DNA of 64,000 bases from JAWKWH01 sp963669455 (GCA_963669455.1 OY770026.1:1178001-1242000), one strand, 5' to 3'. Positions 43,467 to 53,239 are shown, counted from the first letter of the stretch. A program made the numbers and translations. The notes: generated by a model from the sequence alone, not told the origin.

Positions 43467-44474
43467 CTAGACCCGCTCTTTGACAAGTTTGGCGATGATG
43501 TCGCGTATGCTCATGCCTTCGGCACGTGCGGCAAAGGTGAGCGCCATGCGGTGCTGCATGACCGGTTCGGCCAGAGCGCGCACATCGTCGATGGAAGGAG
43601 CCAGGCGGCCATCATAAAGCGCACGGGCGCGGGCGCACAAAGTCAAAGCCTGACCGGCCCGCGGGCCCGGGCCCCACGACACATGCTTGTCGATATTGTC
43701 GTCGCCATTGCCGGGCCTAGCTGCGCGCACGAGCGTTAGGATAGCCTCCACAACACTTTCCGGCACCGGTACACGCCGGACAAGTGCCTGGATTTCAGCC
43801 AGACGGCCAGCCGCCAGCACGCTCTCGGCTGGAACCTCTTCGACGCCGGTCGTTTCGATAAGAATACGCCGTTCCGCCTCCAGTTCGGGATAGTCGATGT
43901 CGATTTGAAGCAGGAACCTGTCAAGCTGCGCTTCGGGCAGGGGATAGGTGCCTTCCTGTTCAAGCGGATTCTGTGTCGCCAGAACATGAAATGGCGACGG
44001 CAGATCGTGACGCGCGCCAGCAACCGTTATGTGATATTCCTGCATGGATTGCAGCAGTGCCGACTGGGTGCGCGGGCTCGCCCTGTTGATTTCGTCGGCC
44101 ATCAGCAATTGCGCAAAGATGGGGCCCGGAATGAAACGGAATTTACGCTTTCCCTTGTCGTCCTGGTCCATCACTTCGGAGCCCAAAATATCCGATGGCA
44201 TGAGATCCGGTGTGAACTGGACGCGATTTGCATCCAGACCGAGGACTATGCCGAGCGTATCAACCAGCTTGGTTTTTGCCAGACCCGGAACGCCTACCAG
44301 AAGTGCGTGCCCGCCTGCCAGGATGGCGACCAAAGTACTCTCAACAACACTCTGCTGCCCGAAAATCACCTTGCCAACCGCTTCGCGAACCTCGGAAATT
44401 TCAGCGAGTGCCTTTTCGGCCACGGCGACCATTTCCTTGTCGCTCAACGTTTTTTCGGGTGTTATCGCGGTCAT
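43467..44474 (-). CDS. MoxR-family AAA+ ATPase
   Basis: 335 residues: Walker A 'GVPGLAKTKL' from residue 61, Walker B with catalytic Glu in 'QLLMADEINRASPRTQSALLQSM', sensor 1 in 'VLATQNPLEQEGTYPLPEAQLDRFLL', and an AAA lid containing 'SWGPGPRAGQALTLCARARAL'. MoxR ATPases act as chaperones for assembly or metal insertion of partner proteins. GAGGAA before the ATG at 44474 fixes the start. First gene of the four-gene operon, divergent from the DUF1285 gene. Confidence 0.94.
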   Translation of the reverse strand: MTAITPEKTLSDKEMVAVAEKALAEISEVREAVGKVIFGQQSVVESTLVAILAGGHALLVGVPGLAKTKLVDTLGIVLGLDANRVQFTPDLMPSDILGSEVMDQDDKGKRKFRFIPGPIFAQLLMADEINRASPRTQSALLQSMQEYHITVAGARHDLPSPFHVLATQNPLEQEGTYPLPEAQLDRFLLQIDIDYPELEAERRILIETTGVEEVPAESVLAAGRLAEIQALVRRVPVPESVVEAILTLVRAARPGNGDDNIDKHVSWGPGPRAGQALTLCARARALYDGRLAPSIDDVRALAEPVMQHRMALTFAARAEGMSIRDIIAKLVKERV

Positions 44475-44633
44475 AGGAGCTTCCTCATGGGCGGCACATT
44501 GAAGGTTTTGTGCATAACCTATCCGAATCAAGAGATTTCCGGCAGGGGCAAATTTCGCTGTTTACCGCATTTCATCAACTTAATTCACCCATAATGGCTG
44601 ACAAGCGCAATAACAGTGACTATTTCGTGACCG

Positions 44634-45272
44634 ATGACAGACAATAAACAAAGTGAAGACCGTCATAAAATCGGCCTGGCGTCGGCGTCGGATGCCAGCG
44701 GTTTGGAAGCACTGATATCGCGCGCATCGAGGGCCGGAAAAGGCCTGCCGCCGGTTGAACGCTGGGAACCGGAGTTTTGCGGCGATCTCGATATGGAGAT
44801 CAAGCGCGACGGCACCTGGTTTTACATGGGAACGCCGATTGGCCGGGCCAGCCTGGTTCAACTGTTTTCTACTGTTTTGCGCAAGGATGCCGACGGCAAG
44901 ATCTATCTGGTTACTCCGGTCGAGAAGGTTGGTATCCGTGTTGAAGATGCGCCCTTTGTGGCCGTCGAACTGAATATTTCCGGCCAGGGCGACGAACAGG
45001 TGATGACGTTTCGCACCAATGTGGGCGATGTTATCGAGGCCGGGCCGGACAATCCGCTGCGATTTGAAGATGAAGACGAGACCGGCGGGTTGAAACCCTA
45101 TTTGCTTGTTCGCGGCCGCCTGGAAGCCTTGATCGCCAGACCGGTGATGTATGAACTTGCAAATTGCGGCGAGGAAATCGACATTGACGGAGTTTTGATG
45201 TTTGCGGTGCGCTCGAAGGGGATGGTGTTTGCCATCATGCCGGCGGTAAAATTGCGGGACCTGAGCCGGTGA
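44634..45272 (+). CDS. DUF1285 protein
   Basis: 212 residues with the DUF1285 core: 'WEPEFCGDLDMEIKRDGTWFYMGTPIGR' , 'LVQLFSTVLRKDADGKIYLVTPVEKVGI' and 'DAPFVAVELN'. A soluble, conserved alphaproteobacterial protein of unknown function, always seen next to the MoxR cluster and the Nudix and CCA genes. Its stop overlaps the next start (GTGA), so all three are one operon. Confidence 0.9.
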   Translation: MTDNKQSEDRHKIGLASASDASGLEALISRASRAGKGLPPVERWEPEFCGDLDMEIKRDGTWFYMGTPIGRASLVQLFSTVLRKDADGKIYLVTPVEKVGIRVEDAPFVAVELNISGQGDEQVMTFRTNVGDVIEAGPDNPLRFEDEDETGGLKPYLLVRGRLEALIARPVMYELANCGEEIDIDGVLMFAVRSKGMVFAIMPAVKLRDLSR

Positions 45273-45901
45273 GCGTCGGGACAGTGTCCAATCTGACGCT
45301 CAATGATTGGCGCATCAGGGCGAAGGCGGAGACCGGAACGCCGGAGACAGAACATCTTGGTGATCATGCGCTCAATCCTGATATTCGAGACTTGATCCTG
45401 CAACAGAAATTGCGCGATGCGGCGGTGCTGATCACCGCGGTGGAGCGGGATGGCGGGCCGAATATTATCCTGACACAACGTACCGATACGCTGCGGTCGC
45501 ATTCCGGTCAGGTGGCGTTTCCCGGCGGGCGCATTGACGCCACCGACCATTCGCCGGAAGCTGCGGCGCTGCGCGAGGCGCATGAGGAAATCGGTCTGGA
45601 GCCTTCATCGGTCGATGTGGTTGGCAGAATGCCGGATTACGCCAGCGGCAGCGGCTACCGGATTGCGCCCGTGCTGGCGATCGCCGATCCCAAGTCGGAG
45701 ATAGTGATCAATCCAGAAGAAGTGGCGGCGGTTTTCGAAGTGCCGCTATCGTTTTTGATGAACCCGCTAAACCACAAAACGGAAAGCCGGGTGTGGAACG
45801 GTAAACAGCGGCACTATTGGGTTATGCCCTATAGGGATTGCCATATCTGGGGTGTTACAGCAGGCATTATCCGCACGCTTTATGAAAGGCTTTATGCCTG
45901 A
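45269..45901 (+). CDS. CoA pyrophosphatase-like Nudix hydrolase (NudL group)
   Basis: 210 residues. The NuCoA signature 'LRSHSGQVAFPGGRIDATD' leads into the Nudix box 'REAHEEIGLEPSSVDVVG', the pattern of CoA and dephospho-CoA pyrophosphatases such as PCD1 and NudL. GTG start at 45269 overlaps the previous stop. Its stop lies about twenty bases before the CCA-transferase start. Confidence 0.9.
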   Translation: MSVGTVSNLTLNDWRIRAKAETGTPETEHLGDHALNPDIRDLILQQKLRDAAVLITAVERDGGPNIILTQRTDTLRSHSGQVAFPGGRIDATDHSPEAAALREAHEEIGLEPSSVDVVGRMPDYASGSGYRIAPVLAIADPKSEIVINPEEVAAVFEVPLSFLMNPLNHKTESRVWNGKQRHYWVMPYRDCHIWGVTAGIIRTLYERLYA

Positions 45902-45922
45902 TGACAAAAGGCTTTGTGTTTT

Positions 45923-47188
45923 ATGGACTCGATTGCAGATAGCGCGTGGTTGAAGGACGAGAACCTTCAATTATTGCTTTCATTGCTGAACGGACATGGT
46001 GGTGAAGCGCGCATTGCCGGCGGTGCGGTGCGCAATACGCTTATTGGCGAGACTGTCAATGATATCGATATTGCAACCACCTGTCTGCCCGAAGAGGTGA
46101 TGCGAAGAGCAGAAACCGCCGGTTTCAAGCCGGTTCCCACGGGAATTGAGCATGGTACGGTGACGGTGGTTGCCGATGGCCAGCCGTTCGAGGTGACGAC
46201 ACTTCGCCAGGATGTGGAAACCCATGGCCGGCATGCGACCGTACAGTTCGGGCGCGATTGGCGTGCCGATGCGGAGCGGCGCGATTTTACCATGAACGGC
46301 CTTTACGCCGAGGCTGATGGCACCGTCATCGACCTGGTTGGCGGCATTGGCGATATTGAAAACAGGGTTTTGCGGTTTATCGGCGATCCGGAAACGCGGA
46401 TACAGGAAGATTACCTGCGGATTTTGCGGTTTTTCCGTTTTTTCGCCTGGTATGGCCACGGACGTCCGGATGCTGAAGGGCTAAAGGCGTGTGCAAGATT
46501 AAAATCGGGTATCGATACTCTGTCCGCAGAGCGGATATGGGCCGAGCTTAAAAAATTGCTCGGCGCGCCGGACCCGTCCAGGGCGCTGCTGTGGATGCGG
46601 CAGGCAGGGGTGTTGAGCATCGCCCTGCCGGAGACGGACAAGTGGGGGATTGACGCGATCCACGAACTTATCGCCACCGAAAAGGTGCTATCCTGGCCGG
46701 ACGATCCGTTGCTGCGCCTGGAAGCGATCGTCCCCAGCGACCCGGTACGGATGCGTGAACTTGCAAACAGGCTCAAACTGGCCAATGCCGAGGCCAGCCG
46801 GCTGGTGGCTTGGGCCTCTTCGACGGCTGCGCCATCCAACCTTTCAGACAGCGCATTTGCCAAAACGCTCTACCGGGAGGGCGCTACCGCCCATGAAGAC
46901 AGGCTGAAGCTGGCACTGGTTTCAGCCCGCGCGCGCGGATTTAAGGACGACCAGGCTCTGATCGAAGCCGGTGACTATGGCCGTCTTCTTGCGCAGGCCC
47001 AGCACTGGGAGAAACCGGTGTTTCCGGTGTCAGGCCAGGATTTGCTCGACAATGGCCACGAACCGGGTGTGCAGCTTGGCAGCTTGCTTACGCGTCTCGA
47101 AAATGAATGGGTTGAGGCTGGGTTTGCCGCAAACAAAAAGACCATTGTCGCTCGCGCGGCAGAATTGGCCGGTACGAGCGGCAGCTGA
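45923..47188 (+). CDS. cca: CCA tRNA nucleotidyltransferase / poly(A) polymerase family
   Basis: 421 residues, class II nucleotidyltransferase: head 'ARIAGGAVRNTLIGETVNDIDIATTCLPEEVM' with the catalytic Asp pair, 'RDFTMNGLYAEADGTVIDLVGGIGD', and neck motif 'IQEDYLRILRFFRFFAWYG'. It adds or repairs the 3' CCA of tRNA; poly(A) polymerase activity of this family cannot be excluded from sequence. ATG at 45923 is preceded by AAAGG. Third gene of the operon and convergent with the DUF1059 gene. Confidence 0.93.
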   Translation: MDSIADSAWLKDENLQLLLSLLNGHGGEARIAGGAVRNTLIGETVNDIDIATTCLPEEVMRRAETAGFKPVPTGIEHGTVTVVADGQPFEVTTLRQDVETHGRHATVQFGRDWRADAERRDFTMNGLYAEADGTVIDLVGGIGDIENRVLRFIGDPETRIQEDYLRILRFFRFFAWYGHGRPDAEGLKACARLKSGIDTLSAERIWAELKKLLGAPDPSRALLWMRQAGVLSIALPETDKWGIDAIHELIATEKVLSWPDDPLLRLEAIVPSDPVRMRELANRLKLANAEASRLVAWASSTAAPSNLSDSAFAKTLYREGATAHEDRLKLALVSARARGFKDDQALIEAGDYGRLLAQAQHWEKPVFPVSGQDLLDNGHEPGVQLGSLLTRLENEWVEAGFAANKKTIVARAAELAGTSGS

Positions 47189-47210
47189 ACAGTCTTTGCA
47201 AGGCTCGCTG

Positions 47211-47396
47211 TCAGGCGGCGTCGCTTAATTTGGCAATACGCGATCTGATTGCCTCGATCATGGTTTCGCGGATGACCGTTTCTCCGTGAGCTTTTTGCAT
47301 ATGCTCGACGGCACGGCGCATAACCTCCGCCTCGTCATGATGGCGGGTATGCCAATCGCAGCCTGGAACCAGCGCACCGCATTGAAATTCATTCAT
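47211..47396 (-). CDS. DUF1059 small protein
   Basis: 61 residues, the DUF1059 pattern 'CGALVPGCDWHTRHHDEAEVMRRAVEHMQKAHGE' with two cysteines and a histidine cluster that might bind a metal. AGGAGG precedes the ATG. Function unknown; often called a small metal-binding protein. It lies between cca, which runs toward it, and hemF on the same strand. Confidence 0.85.
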   Translation of the reverse strand: MNEFQCGALVPGCDWHTRHHDEAEVMRRAVEHMQKAHGETVIRETMIEAIRSRIAKLSDAA

Positions 47397-47494
47397 CGCG
47401 CGTTTCCTCCTTGGTTGGTTACCATCCCCATTATAGCACTTTTTGCACCGGTTGATTAGCGTCCCGGCTTAAATGTGATCGAAGGATACATTTG

Positions 47495-48409
47495 CTACGG
47501 CCATTTCACTTCAGGCGGCATTGACGACAGGATGGCGGCGATATTGCCACCGGTTTTCAGTCCGAAAATCGTGCCGCGATCATAAAGCAGATTAAACTCG
47601 ACATAGCGTCCGCGGCGGATGAGTTGTTCCTCACGGTCCGCCTCAGTCCATTCGCTGTTGAAATTCTTTTTCACCAGCATTGGATAAATCACGTTGAACG
47701 ATCGTCCGACATCCTGTGTGAATGCAAAATCCGCGTCCCAGCTGCCGGCTTCATCGCCGGAATGCAGCCAGTCGTAGAAAATGCCGCCGATTCCGCGGGG
47801 CTCATTGCGGTGTTTGAGAAAGAAATACTCATCGCACCATGTCTTGAAGCGGGGATAATCTGCGACATCCTTATGACGTTTGCAGGCGAGTTCAAACGCC
47901 TCGTGAAAGGCGGCACTGTCGGGGTCTTGCTGGGTGCGCCGCCGGTCCAGCACCGGGGTCAGGTCGGCGCCGCCACCGAACCATTGCCTGGTGGTCACCA
48001 CCATGCGGGTGTTCATGTGGACCGCCGGAACGTTCGGATTTTGCGGATGGGCGATCAGGGAAACGCCGGAGGCCCAAAAACGCGGGTCTTCTTCTGCTCC
48101 GGGCATCTGCTTGCGAAATTCCGGTGCGAATTCGCCATGGACCGTGGAGGTGTGTATGCCGACCTTCTCAAAAACGCGGCCGTGCATCATCGACATGACG
48201 CCGCCGCCGCCTTTGCCTTCATCGCGTTTCCAGGGCGTGCGTTCAAACCGGCCAGGTTCGCGATCACAAAACGGGCCGGTCAGCTCATCTTCGAGCTTTT
48301 CGAACGACGCGCAGATCTTGTCGCGAATTTCCTCAAACCAGGCCTTGGCTCTGGCCTGCTTTTCCTCAATGCCTTGCGGCAAGCCCGCAGGAATATTGTG
48401 GCTTCCCAT
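47495..48409 (-). CDS. hemF: oxygen-dependent coproporphyrinogen-III oxidase
   Basis: 304 residues, aerobic enzyme that decarboxylates coproporphyrinogen III to protoporphyrinogen IX in heme synthesis. The family block 'GGGVMSMMHGRVFEKVGIHTSTVHGEF', 'ASGVSLIAHPQNPNVPAVHMNTRM' and 'GGGADLTPVL' are all present, with 'RRGRYVEFNLLYDRGTIFGLKTGGN' near the end. An overlapping open frame of 333 codons on the other strand is a shadow. Upstream lies a tandem 19-base repeat. Confidence 0.96.
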   Translation of the reverse strand: MGSHNIPAGLPQGIEEKQARAKAWFEEIRDKICASFEKLEDELTGPFCDREPGRFERTPWKRDEGKGGGGVMSMMHGRVFEKVGIHTSTVHGEFAPEFRKQMPGAEEDPRFWASGVSLIAHPQNPNVPAVHMNTRMVVTTRQWFGGGADLTPVLDRRRTQQDPDSAAFHEAFELACKRHKDVADYPRFKTWCDEYFFLKHRNEPRGIGGIFYDWLHSGDEAGSWDADFAFTQDVGRSFNVIYPMLVKKNFNSEWTEADREEQLIRRGRYVEFNLLYDRGTIFGLKTGGNIAAILSSMPPEVKWP

Positions 48410-48506
48410 GGAGCGCCTCCGAAACAGGTTCGCGCAAAAAAGTTCTTGCGGCGGGTTAGGACAGATCAGTTCGACTTTCGATCCCTAAACTTAAAATGGG
48501 GAGGGT

Positions 48507-48544
48507 CAAGCTCAAAGCTCTACTACAAGCTCAAAGCTCTACTA
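48507..48544. repeat. exact 19-base tandem duplication
   Basis: CAAGCTCAAAGCTCTACTA occurs twice in a row (48507-48525 and 48526-48544) in the gap between trmL and hemF, about 100 bases upstream of the hemF start. It could be a slippage product or paired regulator sites. The rest of this 223-base gap shows nothing recognisable. Confidence 0.85.
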
Positions 48545-48632
48545 TTTGTCTGCGTCAAATTCTCTGCGGTGTCAGCAAGGAATTCGGTGCCGGTGGTTAG
48601 AAAACCATCGCAGACGGACTGATTGTCCAAAA

Positions 48633-49097
48633 TTATCTGATCAGACGCATCATCTCGCCTGCCGCCATGGCCACGCTCATTGCCAGATTGAGACTGCGGC
48701 CGCCACCTGGCATCGGGATGGTTACCCGAAGATCTGCGGCTTGATGGACGAATTTTGGTGCGCCTTGCGATTCGCGGCCAAACAGCAAAATGTCATCCGG
48801 CCGGTAGTCGATGGCGGTATAGGATTGTTCTGCCTTGGTGGTGAAGAGAACCAGCCGGTGGGAGCGGCCTTGCCGCCAGGTCTCAAAAGCGTTCCAATCG
48901 TCATGGCGCCTGAGTGCTGCAAATTCGAGATAATCCATGCCCGCCCGTTTAAGCGCCCGGTCGGACAGGTCGAAACCGGCCGGTCCGATAATGTCTACCG
49001 TTATGCCGAGACAGGCGGCCAATCGCAAAATTGAGCCGGTATTGCCGGGGATATCCGGTTGAAACAGGGCTATGTGGAATGTTGCAGGTTGGGCCAT
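48633..49097 (-). CDS. trmL: tRNA (cytidine/uridine-34-2'-O)-methyltransferase
   Basis: 154 residues, minimal SPOUT enzyme: 'ALFQPDIPGNTGSILRLAACLG', 'LLFGRESQGAP', 'IPMPGGGRSLNLAMSVAMA'. TrmL methylates the ribose of the wobble base in certain leucine tRNAs using S-adenosylmethionine. Length equals the E. coli protein. It is the first gene of the minus strand here, with a long gap upstream. Confidence 0.93.
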   Translation of the reverse strand: MAQPATFHIALFQPDIPGNTGSILRLAACLGITVDIIGPAGFDLSDRALKRAGMDYLEFAALRRHDDWNAFETWRQGRSHRLVLFTTKAEQSYTAIDYRPDDILLFGRESQGAPKFVHQAADLRVTIPMPGGGRSLNLAMSVAMAAGEMMRLIR

Positions 49098-49501
49098 GGT
49101 TGCTGAAAGGACACAGTTGTCAGAAGAGGGGCGAACTTTTCAAGAACATCTGTTGATGGGCATCGCATAACGGTGTAAACAGCTCTCGTTACTAACGCAA
49201 TCTGCCGGAGGCAAAGATGGAATTTCGAATTATGGGACCATCCTATTGCCCACGCGCACCTGGTGCGCTCTTTTAGGCGGAATTCGCGAAGACTGTATTT
49301 CTAAAGTACCTCGTTAACACGTCGTCGATTTTCCGCCGGATTTCTTTCCGTTCCGCTGGGAATCGTTCGTGATGAAACATCTTTGCCGTCCATTTGCTTC
49401 AACACCGGTCCGAAACGCGCCGGTGGAGCGTTCACGCGCTGTTCCCGCTTCGAGCCGTATCGTCAGTTGCGGCGCCCGAAAACTTTTTTGAGGTTTGAGC
49501 C
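49098..49501. other. long gap without a recognisable gene
   Basis: About 400 bases between divergent trmL and the ABC exporter pair. A GCGCACC/GGTGCGC palindrome at 49255-49269 is the only clear symmetry. It should hold promoters for both directions, but no confident -35/-10 pair was found, and no short open frame looked coding. Confidence 0.5.
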
Positions 49502-51358
49502 ATGTTTGCCTGGTTTGAAAAACAGATTAATCCATTTCCCGAACAAGAGCCCTATGAGCCGCCTGCAAAATTGTGGCCGTTTATCTGGCATTATACGCGC
49601 GGCGTTTGGCCGGCCCTTGCAATCATGGCGGCATTGTCGGCTCTTGCCGCTATCGTCGAAGTCTGGGTTTTTTCGTTTTTCGGAAACCTGGTCGACTGGC
49701 TTGCCGGTGCGGATAAGCAGACCTTCCTGGAACAGGAGGGCGGCCGGTTGATCGTGATGGGGATTGTCGTCGTCGTCATTTTCCCGATCATTATCGTTCT
49801 GCACAACCTCATTACCCATCAAACGGTGATTGGAAATTACCCGATGATGATCCGCTGGATGACGCATCGCTATGTGCTCGGCCAGTCGATGAGCTTCTAT
49901 CAGGATGAATTTGCCGGGCGCGTCGCCACGAAAGTGATGCAGGCTGCGCTTGGTGTGCGTGAAACCGTGATGAAGGCGGCGGACGTATTCGTCTATGTGT
50001 CGGTCTATTTCTTCGGTGCGCTGCTTCTGGTCGCAACGTTCAATGTCTGGCTGATGCTGCCGTTTCTGGCGTGGTTTGCCGGCTATGTGGCGACGCTGCG
50101 CTATTTCATGCCGCGCATGCGGAAAATTTCCGAACGGCAGGCCGATGCCCGCTCGGAGATGACCGGTCGTGTGGTCGACAGCTACACCAACATCATGACG
50201 GTGAAGCTGTTTGCCCATTCGCGGCTTGAGACGAGCTATGCGCGGGACGCTATGCAGGGATTTCTCGACACGGTTCATCCGCAGATGCGGCTTGTGTCGC
50301 TGCTCAACATCATGCTGACCCTGTTGAACAATACGCTGCTGTTTACCGTGGCGGCGGTTGGCATATGGTTATGGATGGGTGATGCGGCGAGTGTCGGTGC
50401 GGTGGCGATTGCCATCGGCCTGGTGCTGAGGCTCAATGGTATGAGCCATTGGATCATGTGGGAATTGTCGGGTCTGTTTGAGAATCTCGGCATGGCGATT
50501 GACGGCATGAATACCGTGGCACAGCCGCGCCTGGTCTCAGATGCGGCCGGTGCCGGTGTTCTGACCGCCCAGGAGGGCCGCATTGAATACAAAAATGTGC
50601 GGTTTAACTATGGCAAGGACAAGGGTGTGATCGAGGATTTGTCGCTGACCATCGGGTCGGGTGAAAAGATCGGACTGGTGGGCCGTTCGGGCGCGGGCAA
50701 GTCCACGCTCGTCAACCTTCTGTTGCGGTTTTATGACCTTGAAGGCGGCAAGATCACCATCGACGGGCAGGACATCTCCAAGGTGCGCCAGGACAGCCTG
50801 CGCGCGGCCATCGGCATGGTAACGCAGGACACCTCGCTGCTGCACCGCTCGTTGCGTGAGAATATCGCCTATGGCCGGCCCGACGCGACCGAAGAGATGG
50901 TGGTCGAAGCAACAGGCCGTGCCGAAGCGGATTCCTTTATCGGCGATCTGGAAGATCCCAAGGGCCGCAAAGGTCTGGATGCGCATGTCGGCGAACGTGG
51001 CGTCAAGCTTTCCGGCGGACAAAGGCAGCGCATCGCCATTGCCCGTGTTATGCTGAAGGACGCACCGATCCTGATTCTCGACGAAGCGACTTCTGCACTC
51101 GATTCAGAGGTCGAGGCGGCGATCCAGGAAAACCTGTTCCGGCTGATGGAGGGCAAGACGGTGATCGCGATCGCCCACCGCCTGTCGACCATTGCTGCGA
51201 TGGACCGGCTTGTCGTGATGGATGAGGGTGAAATCATCGAGTATGGAACGCATGATGAGCTTGTTGCCAATGGCGGTCTTTATGCCCAGCTTTGGGACCG
51301 GCAATCGGGTGGTTTTTTGATTGAGGACGAAGCCAGGCCGGAGGTTGCCGCCGAGTGA
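49502..51358 (+). CDS. ABC exporter half-transporter 1 (fused membrane and ATPase domains)
   Basis: 618 residues: a six-helix type IV membrane domain (about 30-340), then the ATPase with Walker A 'GRSGAGKST', signature 'LSGGQRQRIAIARVML', Walker B 'ILILDEATSALDSEVEAAIQ' and H-loop 'VIAIAHRLSTIA'. The C-terminus is acidic. The start of the next gene overlaps its stop (GTGA), so the two half-transporters probably form a heterodimer. Such pairs export lipids, peptides or drugs; the substrate is unknown. Confidence 0.93.
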   Translation: MFAWFEKQINPFPEQEPYEPPAKLWPFIWHYTRGVWPALAIMAALSALAAIVEVWVFSFFGNLVDWLAGADKQTFLEQEGGRLIVMGIVVVVIFPIIIVLHNLITHQTVIGNYPMMIRWMTHRYVLGQSMSFYQDEFAGRVATKVMQAALGVRETVMKAADVFVYVSVYFFGALLLVATFNVWLMLPFLAWFAGYVATLRYFMPRMRKISERQADARSEMTGRVVDSYTNIMTVKLFAHSRLETSYARDAMQGFLDTVHPQMRLVSLLNIMLTLLNNTLLFTVAAVGIWLWMGDAASVGAVAIAIGLVLRLNGMSHWIMWELSGLFENLGMAIDGMNTVAQPRLVSDAAGAGVLTAQEGRIEYKNVRFNYGKDKGVIEDLSLTIGSGEKIGLVGRSGAGKSTLVNLLLRFYDLEGGKITIDGQDISKVRQDSLRAAIGMVTQDTSLLHRSLRENIAYGRPDATEEMVVEATGRAEADSFIGDLEDPKGRKGLDAHVGERGVKLSGGQRQRIAIARVMLKDAPILILDEATSALDSEVEAAIQENLFRLMEGKTVIAIAHRLSTIAAMDRLVVMDEGEIIEYGTHDELVANGGLYAQLWDRQSGGFLIEDEARPEVAAE

Positions 51359-53238
51359 GTGAAGACCGGACGGAAAGACATGGCAGATTCGAGCCGGCCT
51401 GGCGCCGGCTTGAAAACCATATCGATCCGTTCGGCGACACTGACCTCGAAGTCCTGCCGCGCGATGGTGTGGCCTTCATTGCCTATTTCGCGCGTCAGGC
51501 GAAAGGGCCGTTTCTTCTGTTGCTGCTGGTTGGCGGCCTGCAGGGGGCCGTCGAAGCAGCACTCTACTGGTCGGTAGGCTGGCTGATCGATTTGCTGGAT
51601 GCAACCGACCCGGCAGCGTTGTTGACGGACCACTGGCCGGAACTGCTAGGCTTCCTGCTGTTGCTGATGGTGGTGCGTACCTCGATCATTATCGCTGCGG
51701 CCGTTGTCGAGCAGCAGGTGATCATGCCGCGATTTTTCACGCTGATCCGCTGGCAATCCTTCCGCCGGGTGATCGAGCAGCCTTATGCGTTTTATCAAAA
51801 CGATTTCGCCGGCCGTATCGCCACCAAAATCGTTCAGGGCGGAACAGCGGTCGGCGATTTCATTATCTCACTGGTTCAGACCCTTTGGTCATTCATCACC
51901 TTCGTCGTGCTGGCGGTTACGGTGTTGGTCACGATCAATCCCATGATGGCTTTGGTCGTCGGATTATGGCTCATTGGCTATTGTCTGATCATTCGCTATC
52001 TACTTCCGCCGCTGCGCCACGCTTCCAAGAGGACGGCCGACGCGCGGTCGATCGTTACCGGGCGCTTTGTCGATGCGTTCACCAATATCATGGCGGTCAA
52101 ACTGTTTGATGTCGGCAGGCGCGAACATCAGTTTGTCCGCGACGGGCTGGATCACCTTCTTGGCGCAGCGACGATGCAGACCCGGGCCATTACAACCGTC
52201 AGGGCGGTGATTACCATCATGAACGGCACGATGATGGCTGCGGTTGCGGCCATCGCCGTTGTCTCGTGGACGAACGGGCAGATTACCACCGGTGCGATTG
52301 CCGCCGCGATGGGGCTGGTCTTCCGGCTCAATCAGATGTCAGGCTGGATGATGCTCAATATTAACGGGCTGGTTCGCAATTTTGCCACTGTTCAGGACGC
52401 TACCGGTACGATCTCGGTTGAACCTGCGATCAGGGACAGGCTCGATGCGGTCGAAATGCCGGCGGCAAAGGGCGATATCCGGTTCGAAAACGTCACCTTC
52501 CACTATGGTAAGGAAAAGGGCGTCATCGACAATCTCAACCTGCACATCTCACCTGGCGAACGGGTGGCTCTGGTCGGCCCGTCGGGCGGCGGCAAGACGA
52601 CCATCGTCAACCTGCTTTTACGTCTTTTCGATGTGGAGGGCGGGCGTATTCTCATTGATGGTGTCGATGTTCGCGATGCCAGCCAATCGTCGCTTCGAAC
52701 ACAATTTGGCGTCGTGGCGCAGGACCCGGTTTTGATGCATCGTTCCGTCGGCGACAATATTGCCTATGGCCGGCCGGGGGCAACCGATGACGAGATCATG
52801 CAAGCGGCGCGCCGGGCCCATGCGCACGACTTTATTGCGGGCATTGCCGATCCGAAGGGCAGAAAAGGCTATGACGCCCATGTGGGCGAGCGGGGCGTCA
52901 AGCTTTCAGGCGGTCAGCGGCAGCGGATCGCCATTGCGCGCATGATCTTGAAAGATGCGCCGATTTTGCTTCTCGACGAGGCAACGTCGTCGCTGGATTC
53001 GGAAATTGAAGCGGCGATCCAGGATAATCTGCAACAGTTGATGGACGGCAAGACCGTTGTCGCGATTGCGCACCGGCTGTCGACGATTGCGGCACTTGAC
53101 CGGCTGATCGTCATCGACAAGGGCCAAATCGTTGAGCAAGGCAGCCACGACGATTTGATTAAGGCCGGTGGGCTTTATTCACGACTGTGGAAACGTCAGT
53201 CCGGCGGATTTCTGGGCACGGCGGTCGCGGCGGAATAG
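51355..53238 (+). CDS. ABC exporter half-transporter 2
   Basis: 627 residues, the same layout as its partner: membrane domain (about 45-345), Walker A 'GPSGGGKTT', signature 'LSGGQRQRIAIARMIL', Walker B 'ILLLDEATSSLDSEIEAAIQ', 'VVAIAHRLSTIA'. Both ATP sites look intact in both halves, unlike many heterodimers with one degenerate site. Shared segments such as 'KGRKGYDAHVGERGVKLSGG' show the two arose by duplication. GTG start overlapping the previous stop. Confidence 0.93.
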   Translation: MSEDRTERHGRFEPAWRRLENHIDPFGDTDLEVLPRDGVAFIAYFARQAKGPFLLLLLVGGLQGAVEAALYWSVGWLIDLLDATDPAALLTDHWPELLGFLLLLMVVRTSIIIAAAVVEQQVIMPRFFTLIRWQSFRRVIEQPYAFYQNDFAGRIATKIVQGGTAVGDFIISLVQTLWSFITFVVLAVTVLVTINPMMALVVGLWLIGYCLIIRYLLPPLRHASKRTADARSIVTGRFVDAFTNIMAVKLFDVGRREHQFVRDGLDHLLGAATMQTRAITTVRAVITIMNGTMMAAVAAIAVVSWTNGQITTGAIAAAMGLVFRLNQMSGWMMLNINGLVRNFATVQDATGTISVEPAIRDRLDAVEMPAAKGDIRFENVTFHYGKEKGVIDNLNLHISPGERVALVGPSGGGKTTIVNLLLRLFDVEGGRILIDGVDVRDASQSSLRTQFGVVAQDPVLMHRSVGDNIAYGRPGATDDEIMQAARRAHAHDFIAGIADPKGRKGYDAHVGERGVKLSGGQRQRIAIARMILKDAPILLLDEATSSLDSEIEAAIQDNLQQLMDGKTVVAIAHRLSTIAALDRLIVIDKGQIVEQGSHDDLIKAGGLYSRLWKRQSGGFLGTAVAAE

Positions 53239-53239
53239 G

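Noticed and set aside
47624..48622. Open frame of 332 codons on the + strand
   Set aside because: It is antisense to hemF over most of its length and has no family features; hemF matches its family throughout.
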